Assembly (NCBI RefSeq): GCF_013343235.1
Contig: NZ_CP040094.1
Location: 194,501-258,500, forward strand
Direction of reading: 5' to 3'
DNA length: 64,000 nt
Origin: Nostoc sp. TCL240-02
GTDB lineage: Bacteria; Cyanobacteriota; Cyanobacteriia; Cyanobacteriales; Nostocaceae
The notes beneath the pieces were generated by a model. It worked only from the letters and a program-made list of their open reading frames with translations. It was not told where the DNA came from and searched no databases. A program made the translations under genes and the position numbers. Position 1 is the first letter of the stretch, and each line of letters opens with the position of its first letter. This document shows, in pieces, positions 9,927 through 18,164 of this stretch.

Positions 9927-10074
9927 CTTTGTTATTTTGTCCTTTGTCTTTTGTCCTTTGTCTTTTGTCATTTGCCATTTTTCTTTTGCCATTTGTCATT
10001 TGTTCTTTGTCCTTAAACCAATTGACAAATGACTAATGACCAATAACTAATGACTAATTACTAATGACTCTTGA
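9927..10074. repeat. STRR heptamer repeat block in the rplC-rplD spacer
   Basis: This is the longest block of its type here: TTTGTCC/TTTGTCT heptamers (about 9931-10010) followed by TAATGAC/CAATAAC heptamers (about 10021-10075). The arms are imperfect inverse copies. Confidence 0.85.
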
Positions 10075-10707
10075 CTATCCCACTACTTTCGCGGGTACAA
10101 CACTTACCAGAGCGCCTGGTTTACCAGGAATGGCTCCTTTAATTAGCAATAAATTGCGTTCTGCATCAACTCGCACTATGGTCAGCTTACGGATTGTAAT
10201 GCGTTTTCCACCTAAACGCCCTGCCATCCGCTTACCTGGATAGACACGACCTGGTGTTGTACCAGCACCAATAGAACCTGGCGCTCTGTGGTTTTTGGAA
10301 CCGTGTGACATGGGCCCACGACCAAAGTTGTTGCGCTTCTGGTTTCCCGCAAAACCGCGACCGATGCTTGTGCCGACTACATCGACAATTTGACCCGCAC
10401 TAAAAATATCTGCTTTAATCTGTTGACCTAAAGCATAATCACTAGAACTATCAGTGTGATATTCATTTAGGTGACGCAATGCTGGGGCAGATGATTTAGC
10501 CAAATGACCCAGTAGTGGTCTGTTCAGTGCTTTTGGTTTAACTTCGCCAAAACCAACTTGGATGGCAAAGTAACCGTCGGTTTGTTTCGTTTTAACTTGT
10601 GTAACAGTGCATGGACCTGCTTGAATGACAGTCACAGGAATAGCTACTCCTGCTTCGTCAAATATTTGGGTCATGCCCAGCTTGGTGCCGAGAATACCTA
10701 CAGACAC
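10075..10707 (-). CDS. rplC: 50S ribosomal protein L3
   Basis: L3 is an assembly initiator of the large subunit near the peptidyl-transferase centre. The start is a GTG at 10707 ([17 protein letters not shown]), preceded by AAAGGAGA about 11 bases upstream. The product has 210 residues and contains the L3 signature around [20 protein letters not shown]. It is the first gene of the operon. The rpsJ gene that leads the E. coli S10 operon is not present here. Confidence 0.97.
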   Translation of the reverse strand: MSVGILGTKLGMTQIFDEAGVAIPVTVIQAGPCTVTQVKTKQTDGYFAIQVGFGEVKPKALNRPLLGHLAKSSAPALRHLNEYHTDSSSDYALGQQIKADIFSAGQIVDVVGTSIGRGFAGNQKRNNFGRGPMSHGSKNHRAPGSIGAGTTPGRVYPGKRMAGRLGGKRITIRKLTIVRVDAERNLLLIKGAIPGKPGALVSVVPAKVVG

Positions 10708-11662
10708 AGTAACTGGTTCTCCTTTCTACTTGCTGACCTTGGAATTGGACTCTAGAGGACACGCTTTGTACGCATCAGTTTAGGCTGAGTTAGCCTGCGA
10801 AATTTGGCATGGTTTTAGTAAACCAGTCCAAAAACTTTGGGACACAACAAACCGTGTCCGTACTGCTTGGTGAATCTGTTTAGCTTCACTCAATAGATCA
10901 CCAGAACAGCTACAATTCTCTTCCGTTTGGGAAGGAGTAACTTCTGGAATCAATGCAAGGCGCTACAGTTTTAAGCTGTGTGCAGCAATGCTTTCGTCCA
11001 AGCAATTGCTTTGGCACTTTCTGGAGGCAGCGCTGTCGGCGGGTTTTCCGATTTGTGTACGCCCTAATGACGGTTTCCCGGAGGTTGGCTACTGCCCTGT
11101 TGCAGTTGGACTTAAGCGGTCTTTACCGCCCAGTATCCATTAACTGAGACTGACGTAATGCCATGAAACCAACATTGCTGCTCAGTTTTACTTCCTTAAA
11201 TACCTTAAACTATTGTTTAAGATTTCGCCTGCTTTTTCAGAGGCACGGGAGCAAATTCACTCTGGAGCTTAGGATTGGCTTTGATTGTTCATCCATAAGC
11301 TCCAATGTTGACCTGAAAGCTTTCTTAGTTTACCAGTCTATGATCAATCTGAGTTATATTATCCAATTTGGATTAAATTATCAGCTCTTAATGCTAACAC
11401 TACCTCAGAATGACAGTAAAAAGTTTATCTAATTTGCGTGTTTGGTCACAATCTAATAATATAAATTATTTATTTATGTTTGTCCAGTAATTTATAGAGT
11501 TATTTTTAGTGAGTAGGGAAGAACAGGGAAGCATCGGGCAAAGGGAGAATAAAAAATTATCTCTTTCCCCTCTGCCTCTTCTCAATACCCAAAGAAAATG
11601 CTTTTAATCTAGCGGTTCAGGGTAAATAATAGAGATATCTAAGTGGGATAAGACGAAAATCT
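10708..11662. other. Long divergent spacer and rplC leader without a recognisable gene
   Basis: I see no coding sequence I can support in these 955 bp. The half near rplC (10770-11160) is rather GC-rich and contains several short perfect stems, for example ACTGC-GCAGT around 11092-11107, GCGGT-ACCGC around 11118-11131, and the palindrome AAGCAATTGCTT around 11000. The half near ndhN is AT-rich. The region probably holds the promoters of the ribosomal operon and of ndhN and may include a structured leader, which is inference. Confidence 0.5.
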
Positions 11663-12139
11663 ATGGCACTAATTACCACTGGCAACGGTTTAATCCGCGA
11701 TCTGGAAAAATTTGGCGCTCTTGGAGTGTATGTACCTCTGGAAGGGGGTTATGAGGGTAGATATCAACGCCGACTACGCGCTGCTGGCTATACCACCCTC
11801 CACATTACTGCCAAGGGACTGGGCGACGTAGCTGCCTATCTCACAAGAATTCATGGAGTCAGACCTCCTCATCTTGGAAAAAAAAGCACTGGTAGCGGTG
11901 CGGCAGTAGGTCAGGTGTACTATTTGCCACCAATTCTCGATTCTCATCTAGAACAGCTACCACCAAAGTCAAAGGGGCTGGTTTTGTGGATTATTGAAGG
12001 GCATATTCTTTCTAATGAGGAACTTGAGTATTTAACGAATTTGCCTCAGTTAGAACCACGAGTGAAAGTAGTAATTGAGAGAGGTGGCGATCGCGCCTTC
12101 CGTTGGACTTCTCTAGAAAAAACTCTGTTAGCTAGTTAG
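11663..12139 (+). CDS. ndhN: NAD(P)H-quinone oxidoreductase subunit N (NDH-1)
   Basis: NdhN is a small peripheral subunit of the thylakoid NDH-1 complex, found in cyanobacteria and plastids, that serves respiration and cyclic electron flow. The 158-residue protein starts MALITTGNGLIRDLEKFGAL and contains YEGRYQRRLRAAGYTT, both typical. It is divergent from rplC. A perfect 14-bp hairpin made of heptamer repeat follows its stop codon. Confidence 0.93.
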   Translation: MALITTGNGLIRDLEKFGALGVYVPLEGGYEGRYQRRLRAAGYTTLHITAKGLGDVAAYLTRIHGVRPPHLGKKSTGSGAAVGQVYYLPPILDSHLEQLPPKSKGLVLWIIEGHILSNEELEYLTNLPQLEPRVKVVIERGGDRAFRWTSLEKTLLAS

Positions 12140-12151
12140 TCCTTTGTCATT

Positions 12152-12191
12152 AGTCATTAGTCATTGAGTTATAAGCAAATGACTAATGACT
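12152..12191. repeat. Perfect heptamer-derived hairpin after ndhN
   Basis: AGTCATTAGTCATT (12152-12165) and its exact reverse complement AATGACTAATGACT (12178-12191) flank a 12-base loop. It is an STRR block arranged as a perfect 14-bp stem. It could act as a 3' end or RNA stability element for ndhN but has no T-tract. Confidence 0.7.
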
Positions 12192-12953
12192 TAATTCAAT
12201 CAGCATTTCAATAATGCTGAGTCGAAAAGCACAAGATGCAAATAATCGGCAGGAAGTCTGGTAAATAAATGCTGTATCTAGACGAATTTGCTTAATGCCC
12301 ATCTGATGAAGGGTATGTCAGCTTTTGTCGCAGGGTGAATCAACAGAATTTCTGGAAATTGTTGCAGAAACGGTAGAAGTGGTCATCTGAAATGGTTGTA
12401 AGATTTAGAGACTACGGCAAAAGGCTTTCTGATTTTGAGGAAGAAAAGCTATGTTCAATCAAGGTTGCGAGAACGCTTGCCAGATGACACATCAGGCTGG
12501 AACAATAGCAGTCTTGCCAGCCGCCTACCCCGATGGATAAAGTTGACGCAGCATCGGGAAAAAGTTTTACAGAAAATTCAACAATTAAAACAGAGGTTGT
12601 AATTAAGGTTTTAATTCTGTTGGTGAGCGAATTTATAACCACCCCACAGAGAAAGAGCGATCGCAATCACTAGCAAAATTGGTATCGTGTATCAAGGAAA
12701 CTGGGATAAAAATAAATTATCCCGATCGACGAGAGTGCAACCATCCCCAGTAATTATGAATTCTAAATAGTTATTATAGTTACCACTAATCCCTGAGCCG
12801 GGTTTGATAGAACTACCCAGACCTAAGCCAAAAGCTAAAATGTATATCAGTGGAGATATTAAGCCTGATGCAGTCAAGACTAGGCATATTGAAAAGAGAG
12901 ATAAAACTTTAGACCACTCCCTGCAAAATGGACGCGAAGGTGATTAAGCAACA
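12192..12953. other. Gene-poor stretch with decayed coding remnants
   Basis: No intact gene is recognised. On the plus strand at 12402-12602 there is an open frame of 66 codons without a good start, with coding-like content (LRERLPDDTSGWNNSSLASR, then a basic glutamine-rich helix-like end). Pieces with similar character lie upstream in other frames (FLEIVAETVEVVI around 12340-12388), which suggests a frameshifted pseudogene. On the minus strand at 12692-12877 a TTG-initiated frame of 61 residues resembles a signal-anchor followed by a short domain. I cannot assign either. Confidence 0.3.
12402..12602 (+). pseudogene. Possible C-terminal remnant of an unidentified gene
   Basis: The frame runs from just after a stop at 12399 to a stop at 12602 and lacks an ATG. 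It reads as a plausible soluble C-terminus (SRLRERLPDDTSGWNNSS, RWIKLTQHREKVLQKIQQLK). The upstream DNA has protein-like segments in other frames, so frameshift decay is the simplest reading. The identity of the parent gene is unknown. Confidence 0.25.
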
Positions 12954-13493
12954 ATGAGACGTAAACCCTCTAGTAGATCGGCTACTACTTCTAAACCCTC
13001 TATTTTCCAATCCCCTATGTTTAACCTCTTCACCATCGCAATTATGGGAGGGGTGTTGATTTTAGGAATTGGGATTGGCATTGCTTTTAGTTCTACAACC
13101 ACGTTAGCCCCATCAAATGTGGCTTCCCGTGAATTCATTGACACCAAAGCACCAAACCCGGAAATTTGTGTACAGTACGGAGCTAGCGCGATGGTGATGG
13201 ACGCTAGACTGTTCGTTACTCTAAACCCTTTTAATGTTTATGTTGCCCAGCCGAGTATGCGTCCTGGATGTGTGATCCGACAAAATAACTGGGCGCTTTT
13301 AGAGCAACGTAAGTTGGTGACATCCGATCAGGTAAATGAGTGCAAAAATCGCCTGAACACCTTTGGCTTTACAGGTAACTTGGACAGTGACAAACCTGAT
13401 ATTAGGTGTATATATCAGAATGAAGCTGCTCAAAACTTCTTTACGGCTCAACCAGGAGCAGTTGGAACTCCTCAAGAAACGGACAGATTTTAG
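12954..13493 (+). CDS. DUF3172-type membrane-anchored protein
   Basis: The 179-residue protein has a basic Ser/Arg-rich start, one membrane segment at about residues 24-46 (LFTIAIMGGVLILGIGIGIA), and a conserved domain with CVQYGASAMVMDARLFVTLN and PSMRPGCVIRQNNWALLEQR. This pattern matches, from memory, the cyanobacterial and plastid family DUF3172, whose function is not known. Several cysteines are present in the lumenal or periplasmic part. The gene stands alone, facing the DeoR-type regulator. Confidence 0.7.
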   Translation: MRRKPSSRSATTSKPSIFQSPMFNLFTIAIMGGVLILGIGIGIAFSSTTTLAPSNVASREFIDTKAPNPEICVQYGASAMVMDARLFVTLNPFNVYVAQPSMRPGCVIRQNNWALLEQRKLVTSDQVNECKNRLNTFGFTGNLDSDKPDIRCIYQNEAAQNFFTAQPGAVGTPQETDRF

Positions 13494-13627
13494 ATTTGGG
13501 CTTTGGGGTTAGGGAAGAGGTGATAAGTGACAGGTGACAGGTGCAGGGGATAATCTGTACCCTCTTACCTGTACCCTATTCCCTTATTCAGTGCCTAATC
13601 CCCAGTGCCTTCATCAGATCATTCGTA

Positions 13628-14383
13628 TTATTCACGGATAATGGTCAAACCTAAAGCTTTGTAGGCACTCAGCATATTATTAGATACTGTAGGTGCTGTT
13701 ACTAAGTAAGTCAGGGCACGAATGGACTCCACTAGATAAGGAGCAGCCGTGTCCAATTTTTCAGCTGTCACTAATCCTACTACCTCAGCCGATCCAGCAA
13801 TCATGGCTCGTTTGACGTGGGCTTCGTCTAGATTAGGTACACTAATCCCAATCTCTGGATGTAAACTGCAAACCCCCAACATACACAAATCTGCACGAAT
13901 CATCCGTAATGTCTCAATCGTGACAGTACCCACGTTCACCAAGGCTTTTTTATAGAGTTGTCCACCTAACATCACAACCTCTATACGAGGATGTTCTGCT
14001 AAAGCAACGGCGATTGGCGGACTGTTTGTGATGACTGTCGCTTGCAAATCTAGGGGCAAATGACGGGTTACTTGGAGAGTTGTTGTACCTCCATCCAAAA
14101 TCACCACCTGTCCCGTACAAACTAATTTTGCTGCTGTCCGAGCGATCGCTTCCTTTTCTTTTGGCGCTTGCTTTTGGCGATCGGCATAACTGGCGGTGGC
14201 TGGAGATTTGAGGAGCGCTCCCCCATGAACGCGTTGCAATAGTCCGGTTTGTGCCAGTTCTCGCAAATCCCGGCGAATCGTATCCTCTGAAACTTTGAGA
14301 ACAGCACTAAGTTCTGTCGAAAGTACCTTTTTATCACGACGCAGAATTTCTAAGATGAATTGTCGTCGTTCAGCAGTTAGCAT
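13628..14383 (-). CDS. DeoR/GlpR-family transcriptional regulator
   Basis: The 251-residue protein has the N-terminal winged helix of the DeoR family (MLTAERRQFILEILRRDKK, then VSEDTIRRDLREL for the recognition helix) and the C-terminal phosphosugar-sensing domain (VVILDGGTTTLQVTRHLP, then VNVGTVTIETLRMIRADLCM). Regulators of this family respond to phosphorylated sugars. It is divergent from the transketolase gene with a 201-bp spacer that holds a perfect inverted repeat, so it probably regulates that gene and itself. The ligand cannot be read from sequence. Confidence 0.9.
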   Translation of the reverse strand: MLTAERRQFILEILRRDKKVLSTELSAVLKVSEDTIRRDLRELAQTGLLQRVHGGALLKSPATASYADRQKQAPKEKEAIARTAAKLVCTGQVVILDGGTTTLQVTRHLPLDLQATVITNSPPIAVALAEHPRIEVVMLGGQLYKKALVNVGTVTIETLRMIRADLCMLGVCSLHPEIGISVPNLDEAHVKRAMIAGSAEVVGLVTAEKLDTAAPYLVESIRALTYLVTAPTVSNNMLSAYKALGLTIIRE

Positions 14384-14414
14384 AATTAATTTTCCTGAAA
14401 TTGCGTTTTTAGAC

Positions 14415-14465
14415 TTGAAAATGCACGTTTGTGAGTTTATACTTATTAAAAAGCAGCATTTTCAA
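14415..14465. promoter_or_regulatory. Perfect 10-bp inverted repeat, candidate operator for the DeoR-type regulator
   Basis: TTGAAAATGC at 14415-14424 and its exact reverse complement GCATTTTCAA at 14456-14465 are separated by 31 bp, between the divergent regulator and transketolase genes. The half-site centres are 41 bp apart, close to four helical turns, which suits a protein binding both on one face. A second small palindrome (TTCAATTGAA) overlaps the right half. The function is inferred from position and symmetry. Confidence 0.5.
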
Positions 14466-14584
14466 TTGAATTCAAGCACTTTTATGCATAGTTAAATGTA
14501 CTAATTTTGGCATTTGATGAAACTAGATGGTTCCAATTTGTTTGTCTTAGCTCCCAATCCCCAGTCCCTTTTACTAAATAAACC

Positions 14585-16504
14585 ATGACTATTATTGATA
14601 CCCAATTTCCAATCGATCTTGGTGCTTACCAATTTTTAGCGCTCAATCCAGCCAATTCGAGCCTCACAGATGAACAGCGAGAGATTCTAAAAGCGAATAT
14701 TCAACTTTGTCGGGATGCGATCGTGTTTTTTACAGCAACTGGTGCCGCTAGTGGAGTAGGTGGTCATACTGGTGGCCCGTACGATACAGTGCCAGAGGTA
14801 ATGATTCTCGATGCCTTTTTCCGGGGAGCATCGGAGCAATTTGTGCCAATTTTCTTTGATGAAGCAGGACATCGAGTCGCCACCCAATATCTCATGGCAA
14901 CGTTGCATGGTGACTTACCTGCCGAGCAACTTTTACGTTATCGCCAAGCACATTCCCATTTACCAGGACACCCCGAATTAGGGTTAACTCCTGGTGTGAA
15001 ATTTAGTTCTGGCCGCCTGGGCCATGTTTGGTCTTACATCAATGGTGTAGCAATGGCAAATCCGGGCAAAGTTGTTTTCTGTCTTGGTTCTGATGGATCT
15101 CAGCAGGAAGGCAACGATGCCGAGGCTGCTCGCTTGGCTGTTGCTCAACATCTCAACGTCAAGCTGATAATTGATGACAATGATGTAACGATCGCTGGAC
15201 ATCCTTCTAAATATTTACCTGGTTTCAGTGTCGCCAAAACCTTAGAAGGTCACGGCTTGAAAGTACTTCAGGGAGACGGGGAAGACTTAGACGATTTATA
15301 CCATCGTCTTTGTGAAGCTGTGAATACTCCCGGAGCGATCGCTATTATCAATAAACGCCCGATGTGTCCTGGGATTGAAGGTTTAGAAGGTTCCACTCAT
15401 GGTCATGATGTAATTCCTGTAGATTTAGCAGTTAAGTATCTAGAATCTCGTGGACAAACTGCGGCTGTCGAATACTTGAAGAGTATTGAGAAACCCAAAC
15501 AAACATATACATTTCTGGGTTCCAGTGACAAATGGGGCGCTAATCGCAATGTGTTTGGTGAAGCCGTGGTGGGTGTCCTCAGTCACATGAGTGAGGCGGA
15601 GCGTAAAGAAAAAGTCAAGGTCATTGATAGTGACTTAGAAGGCTCCTGCGGTTTGAAGAAAATTCACGATACATACCCGGAAATATTTATTCCTTCCGGT
15701 ATTATGGAACGGAGCAACTTTTCTGCTGCGGCTGGATTTGGGATGGAGAAGGGCAAGCAAGGTATTTTTGCGACCTTCAGCGCCTTCTTAGAAATGTGTA
15801 TCTCAGAAATTACAATGGCACGGCTGAACTATTCCAATGTTCTGTGCCACTTTTCCCATGCGGGTATAGATGACATGGCAGATAACACCTGCCATTTCGG
15901 TTTGAATAATATGTTTGCCGACAACGGCTTGGATGATGGCTACGAAACACAGCTGTACTTCCCAGCAGATGTTAATCAAATGACAGCTTGTGTAGAAGCC
16001 ATATTCTTTGAGCCTGGACTGCGGTTTATTTTCTCCACCCGTTCCAAAGTCCCCAATATTCAGGACAGCAACGGCAATGACTTATTTGGAAGTGGCTACA
16101 AATTTGTTCCCGGTAAAGATGAGGTTGTACGAGAGGGAACGCAAGGTTATATCATCAGTTTTGGCGATGCTCTCTACCGTTCTCTGGATGCTGTAGAACG
16201 TCTGAAGCAAGAAGGGCTAGACGTTGGTTTGATTAATAAACCAACTTTAAACACCATTGATGAAGAAATGATTACCAAAATTGGTAACGCTCCTTTTGTC
16301 CTTGTAGTAGAAGCCTTCAATCGGCGGACAGGCTTAGGCAGCCGTTTTGGTTCTTGGCTGCTAGAGCGCGGGTTGACTCCCAAATATGCTCATCTTGGAA
16401 CTCATAAAGAAGGTTGCGGTGGTTTGTGGGAACAGTACCCATATCAAGGTATCGATCCAGTGAGCATTATCAACAAGGTGAAGGAGTTAGTTGGAGGACA
16501 GTAA
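14585..16504 (+). CDS. Atypical transketolase (thiamine diphosphate enzyme)
   Basis: Transketolases move two-carbon units between sugar phosphates. The 639-residue chain has both halves of the fold. In the N-terminal half: GGHTGGP with His61, DEAGHR, GHPELGLTPGVKF, the thiamine-diphosphate motif GSDGSQQEG at 168-176 with DDND downstream, and STHGHDV. In the pyrimidine domain: MERSNFSAAAGFGME, whose Glu should activate the cofactor, and SHAGIDDMADNTCHFG. Several motifs differ from the housekeeping enzyme, for example GHV where GQG is usual, so the substrate may differ from that of the Calvin-cycle enzyme. The divergent DeoR-type gene suggests inducible sugar metabolism. Confidence 0.85.
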   Translation: MTIIDTQFPIDLGAYQFLALNPANSSLTDEQREILKANIQLCRDAIVFFTATGAASGVGGHTGGPYDTVPEVMILDAFFRGASEQFVPIFFDEAGHRVATQYLMATLHGDLPAEQLLRYRQAHSHLPGHPELGLTPGVKFSSGRLGHVWSYINGVAMANPGKVVFCLGSDGSQQEGNDAEAARLAVAQHLNVKLIIDDNDVTIAGHPSKYLPGFSVAKTLEGHGLKVLQGDGEDLDDLYHRLCEAVNTPGAIAIINKRPMCPGIEGLEGSTHGHDVIPVDLAVKYLESRGQTAAVEYLKSIEKPKQTYTFLGSSDKWGANRNVFGEAVVGVLSHMSEAERKEKVKVIDSDLEGSCGLKKIHDTYPEIFIPSGIMERSNFSAAAGFGMEKGKQGIFATFSAFLEMCISEITMARLNYSNVLCHFSHAGIDDMADNTCHFGLNNMFADNGLDDGYETQLYFPADVNQMTACVEAIFFEPGLRFIFSTRSKVPNIQDSNGNDLFGSGYKFVPGKDEVVREGTQGYIISFGDALYRSLDAVERLKQEGLDVGLINKPTLNTIDEEMITKIGNAPFVLVVEAFNRRTGLGSRFGSWLLERGLTPKYAHLGTHKEGCGGLWEQYPYQGIDPVSIINKVKELVGGQ

Positions 16505-16574
16505 TAGCTACAAGCACAATATTATTAGGCAATACAGTTCAGTTAAGGCTAAAACTCTTTGCCAAAGTCAATTT

Positions 16575-16642
16575 TTTAACGTAGACGCGGAGCGGCTTGC
16601 CGCAGGCTACCGCAAAGACGCAAAGGACGCAAAGAGAAGAAA
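16575..16642. repeat. GC-rich dispersed repeat after the transketolase gene
   Basis: The stretch GACGCGGAGCGGCTTGCCGC followed by GCAGGCTACCGC and AAAGACGCAAAGGACGCAAA resembles short dispersed repeats common in Nostoc intergenic DNA. It is read through by an open frame, but the translation has no protein-like character and I do not call a gene here. Confidence 0.5.
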
Positions 16643-16733
16643 GATATGCTTAACCCAAGCGTATTGCATTACTAGGGCATGGCGCATAGTAGATGGGGTA
16701 TTGGTTCGATTTTCCATGCCCAATGCCCAATTT

Positions 16734-17600
16734 TTATTTAGTTTTGGGTAAAGGTTGACCAAACTCAATTACCTGGGGATTGGAAGCATTGGGGATTGTT
16801 GGAACTGGAAATTCCGACGTACCAGAAGGAGGAATGCTATTTAAGTTACCGGGTTGATTTGGGAAAGAAGGAGGGGGAAGAATCAAAGCAGGTTGTTGAG
16901 AGGCTGTATTCGGATTTAGGGGAGGTACAGTGACAAAAGGCTGCCCTAAGTTATTGGTAATTGTTGTGGGCAGGTCATTTGATATAGGCGGAAGTGTGAG
17001 TAAGGGTGCTTGTAAATTAGTAGTAGTTACAGGTAGGTTACTAGGCGGCTGTGACTTATGTGGTGTTTGAGTTTGTTTCTTGGGTGAAGATGCTGAGTTT
17101 CCTGGTTTTGCGGCAGTAGTTTTACCAGAACTAACCGGACGTAATACCCAGCAAGTGGAGTTTTTTCGGGAAACTGGTTGCAGTTGTACCTGTTTAGGAT
17201 TAAAAGCAGTCCCTGGCGCTAAATCTAAGACAATGCGTGTGTCATTTGCATTCAGTTGAGAAACGCGAATGCTTTTAATTGCTCCAGAATAATTTTGTTG
17301 CGTGGTAACTTTGCCCAACTTGGTATTCGGTAAATCTACAACAAGCCGAGAGGGTTGGGCTAAGTAGAAATAACGGGGAGTTGTGCCTGCTGAAAGGTTA
17401 ATTTCGAGTTGCTGTGTTTTTGGGGAAAAACGCCAATTATCTAGCTTTGCTACTGGTGTAGCAGCAGTAGTATAAGTTTCAAAGGCGATCGCTGCACAAA
17501 AGCCTAATAGACTGATGTTAAATAGCTGCTTGCGCCATTGGCAAAATTGCCTAGTCTTTAGTCCCTGATCCATTCTTTTTATCTGCTCCATAAAACCCAT
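16734..17600 (-). CDS. AMIN-domain exported protein
   Basis: The 288-residue protein has an N-terminal membrane/signal segment at about 26-45 (LFNISLLGFCAAIAFETYTT), then an AMIN domain at about 50-150 (VAKLDNWRFSPKTQQLEINL, PSRLVVDLPNTKLGKV, IKSIRVSQLNANDTRIVLDL). AMIN domains target proteins such as AmiC and secretins to peptidoglycan or the division septum. The rest is a Pro/Thr/Asn-rich, probably disordered tail with no catalytic domain. An internal ATG at codon 11 is an alternative start. A role at the cell wall is likely. Confidence 0.8.
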   Translation of the reverse strand: MGFMEQIKRMDQGLKTRQFCQWRKQLFNISLLGFCAAIAFETYTTAATPVAKLDNWRFSPKTQQLEINLSAGTTPRYFYLAQPSRLVVDLPNTKLGKVTTQQNYSGAIKSIRVSQLNANDTRIVLDLAPGTAFNPKQVQLQPVSRKNSTCWVLRPVSSGKTTAAKPGNSASSPKKQTQTPHKSQPPSNLPVTTTNLQAPLLTLPPISNDLPTTITNNLGQPFVTVPPLNPNTASQQPALILPPPSFPNQPGNLNSIPPSGTSEFPVPTIPNASNPQVIEFGQPLPKTK

Positions 17601-17640
17601 ACAATGCGCTCACATTGCTGTTTACTTGGTGCTTTAAATC

Positions 17641-17668
17641 CCTAGAGGCGATTAATCGCGTCTCTACC
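17641..17668. repeat. Palindromic dispersed repeat, GCGATTAATCGC type
   Basis: AGAGGCGATTAATCGCGTCTCT is nearly self-complementary. It belongs to a family with other copies near 22880, 22917, 52183 and 58211 in this window. It lies between the AMIN-domain gene and its exported neighbour. Confidence 0.65.
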
Positions 17669-17680
17669 CCACCCCCCAAT

Positions 17681-18160
17681 TCAATTAGCTTCGGGCACAG
17701 CAGTAAATTTTAAGGTTTGTGGAATGCCATTTACGCTTAATTGACCTGTCATATTACCTTTATCCACAAGTTGCATTTGAATTGTGACTGAATTCAGAGG
17801 ATCGTTTTGAGGGCGAGGAATATTACAAAGGATTGATCTACCAACTTTTCCAGATAAATTTAACTGTTGATTTCTGAATATGCCTGCCAGAGAGTGCTTT
17901 TCGTCAGTATCGGCGTTAGTGTTTGCCGATAATACAGAAGCATTTAAGTAAATACCCGACTGCTGAATGTTTAACGTTAGAGTATCCGATTTTTCACAGT
18001 TCGGCAAATTCTCTGACAGAGTTAGACGATACCTGCCGTTCACTGGCGGAGGAGCCTTAAGATTGTTTTCCCCGTAAACGGTTACAGTTTTAAACAACAG
18101 TAGTACTGAAATTATTGCTACTCCGTAAAAAGCCAAAGATTTGAAGTTGAAATGATTCAT
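17681..18160 (-). CDS. Hypothetical exported protein
   Basis: The 159-residue protein starts with a signal peptide or anchor (LAFYGVAIISVLLLFKTVTV, about 9-29) followed by a small beta-rich domain with two cysteines (NLPNCEKSDTLTLNIQQ and GRSILCNIPRP), which may form a disulfide. I do not recognise the family. It starts 4 bp after the end of the antiporter gene on the same strand, so the two are probably one transcription unit and the protein may act with the transporter outside the plasma membrane. Confidence 0.7.
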   Translation of the reverse strand: MNHFNFKSLAFYGVAIISVLLLFKTVTVYGENNLKAPPPVNGRYRLTLSENLPNCEKSDTLTLNIQQSGIYLNASVLSANTNADTDEKHSLAGIFRNQQLNLSGKVGRSILCNIPRPQNDPLNSVTIQMQLVDKGNMTGQLSVNGIPQTLKFTAVPEAN

Positions 18161-18164
18161 GATT

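Noticed and set aside
1626..10074. CRISPR-like arrays in the ribosomal operon spacers
   Set aside because: The repeats are heptamers without spacers of uniform length and there are no cas genes; they match STRR arrays.
10770..11150. A known structured RNA (RNase P RNA, tmRNA, SRP RNA, 6S RNA) in the rplC leader
   Set aside because: None of the conserved core sequences of these RNAs that I know is present.
10953..11432. Two open frames of 64 and 89 codons in the rplC-ndhN spacer
   Set aside because: No ribosome-binding site, no family resemblance and composition unlike genes; more likely a leader and promoter region.
16491..16751. Open frame of 86 codons after the transketolase gene
   Set aside because: Most of it is dispersed GC-rich repeat and the rest has no protein-like character.
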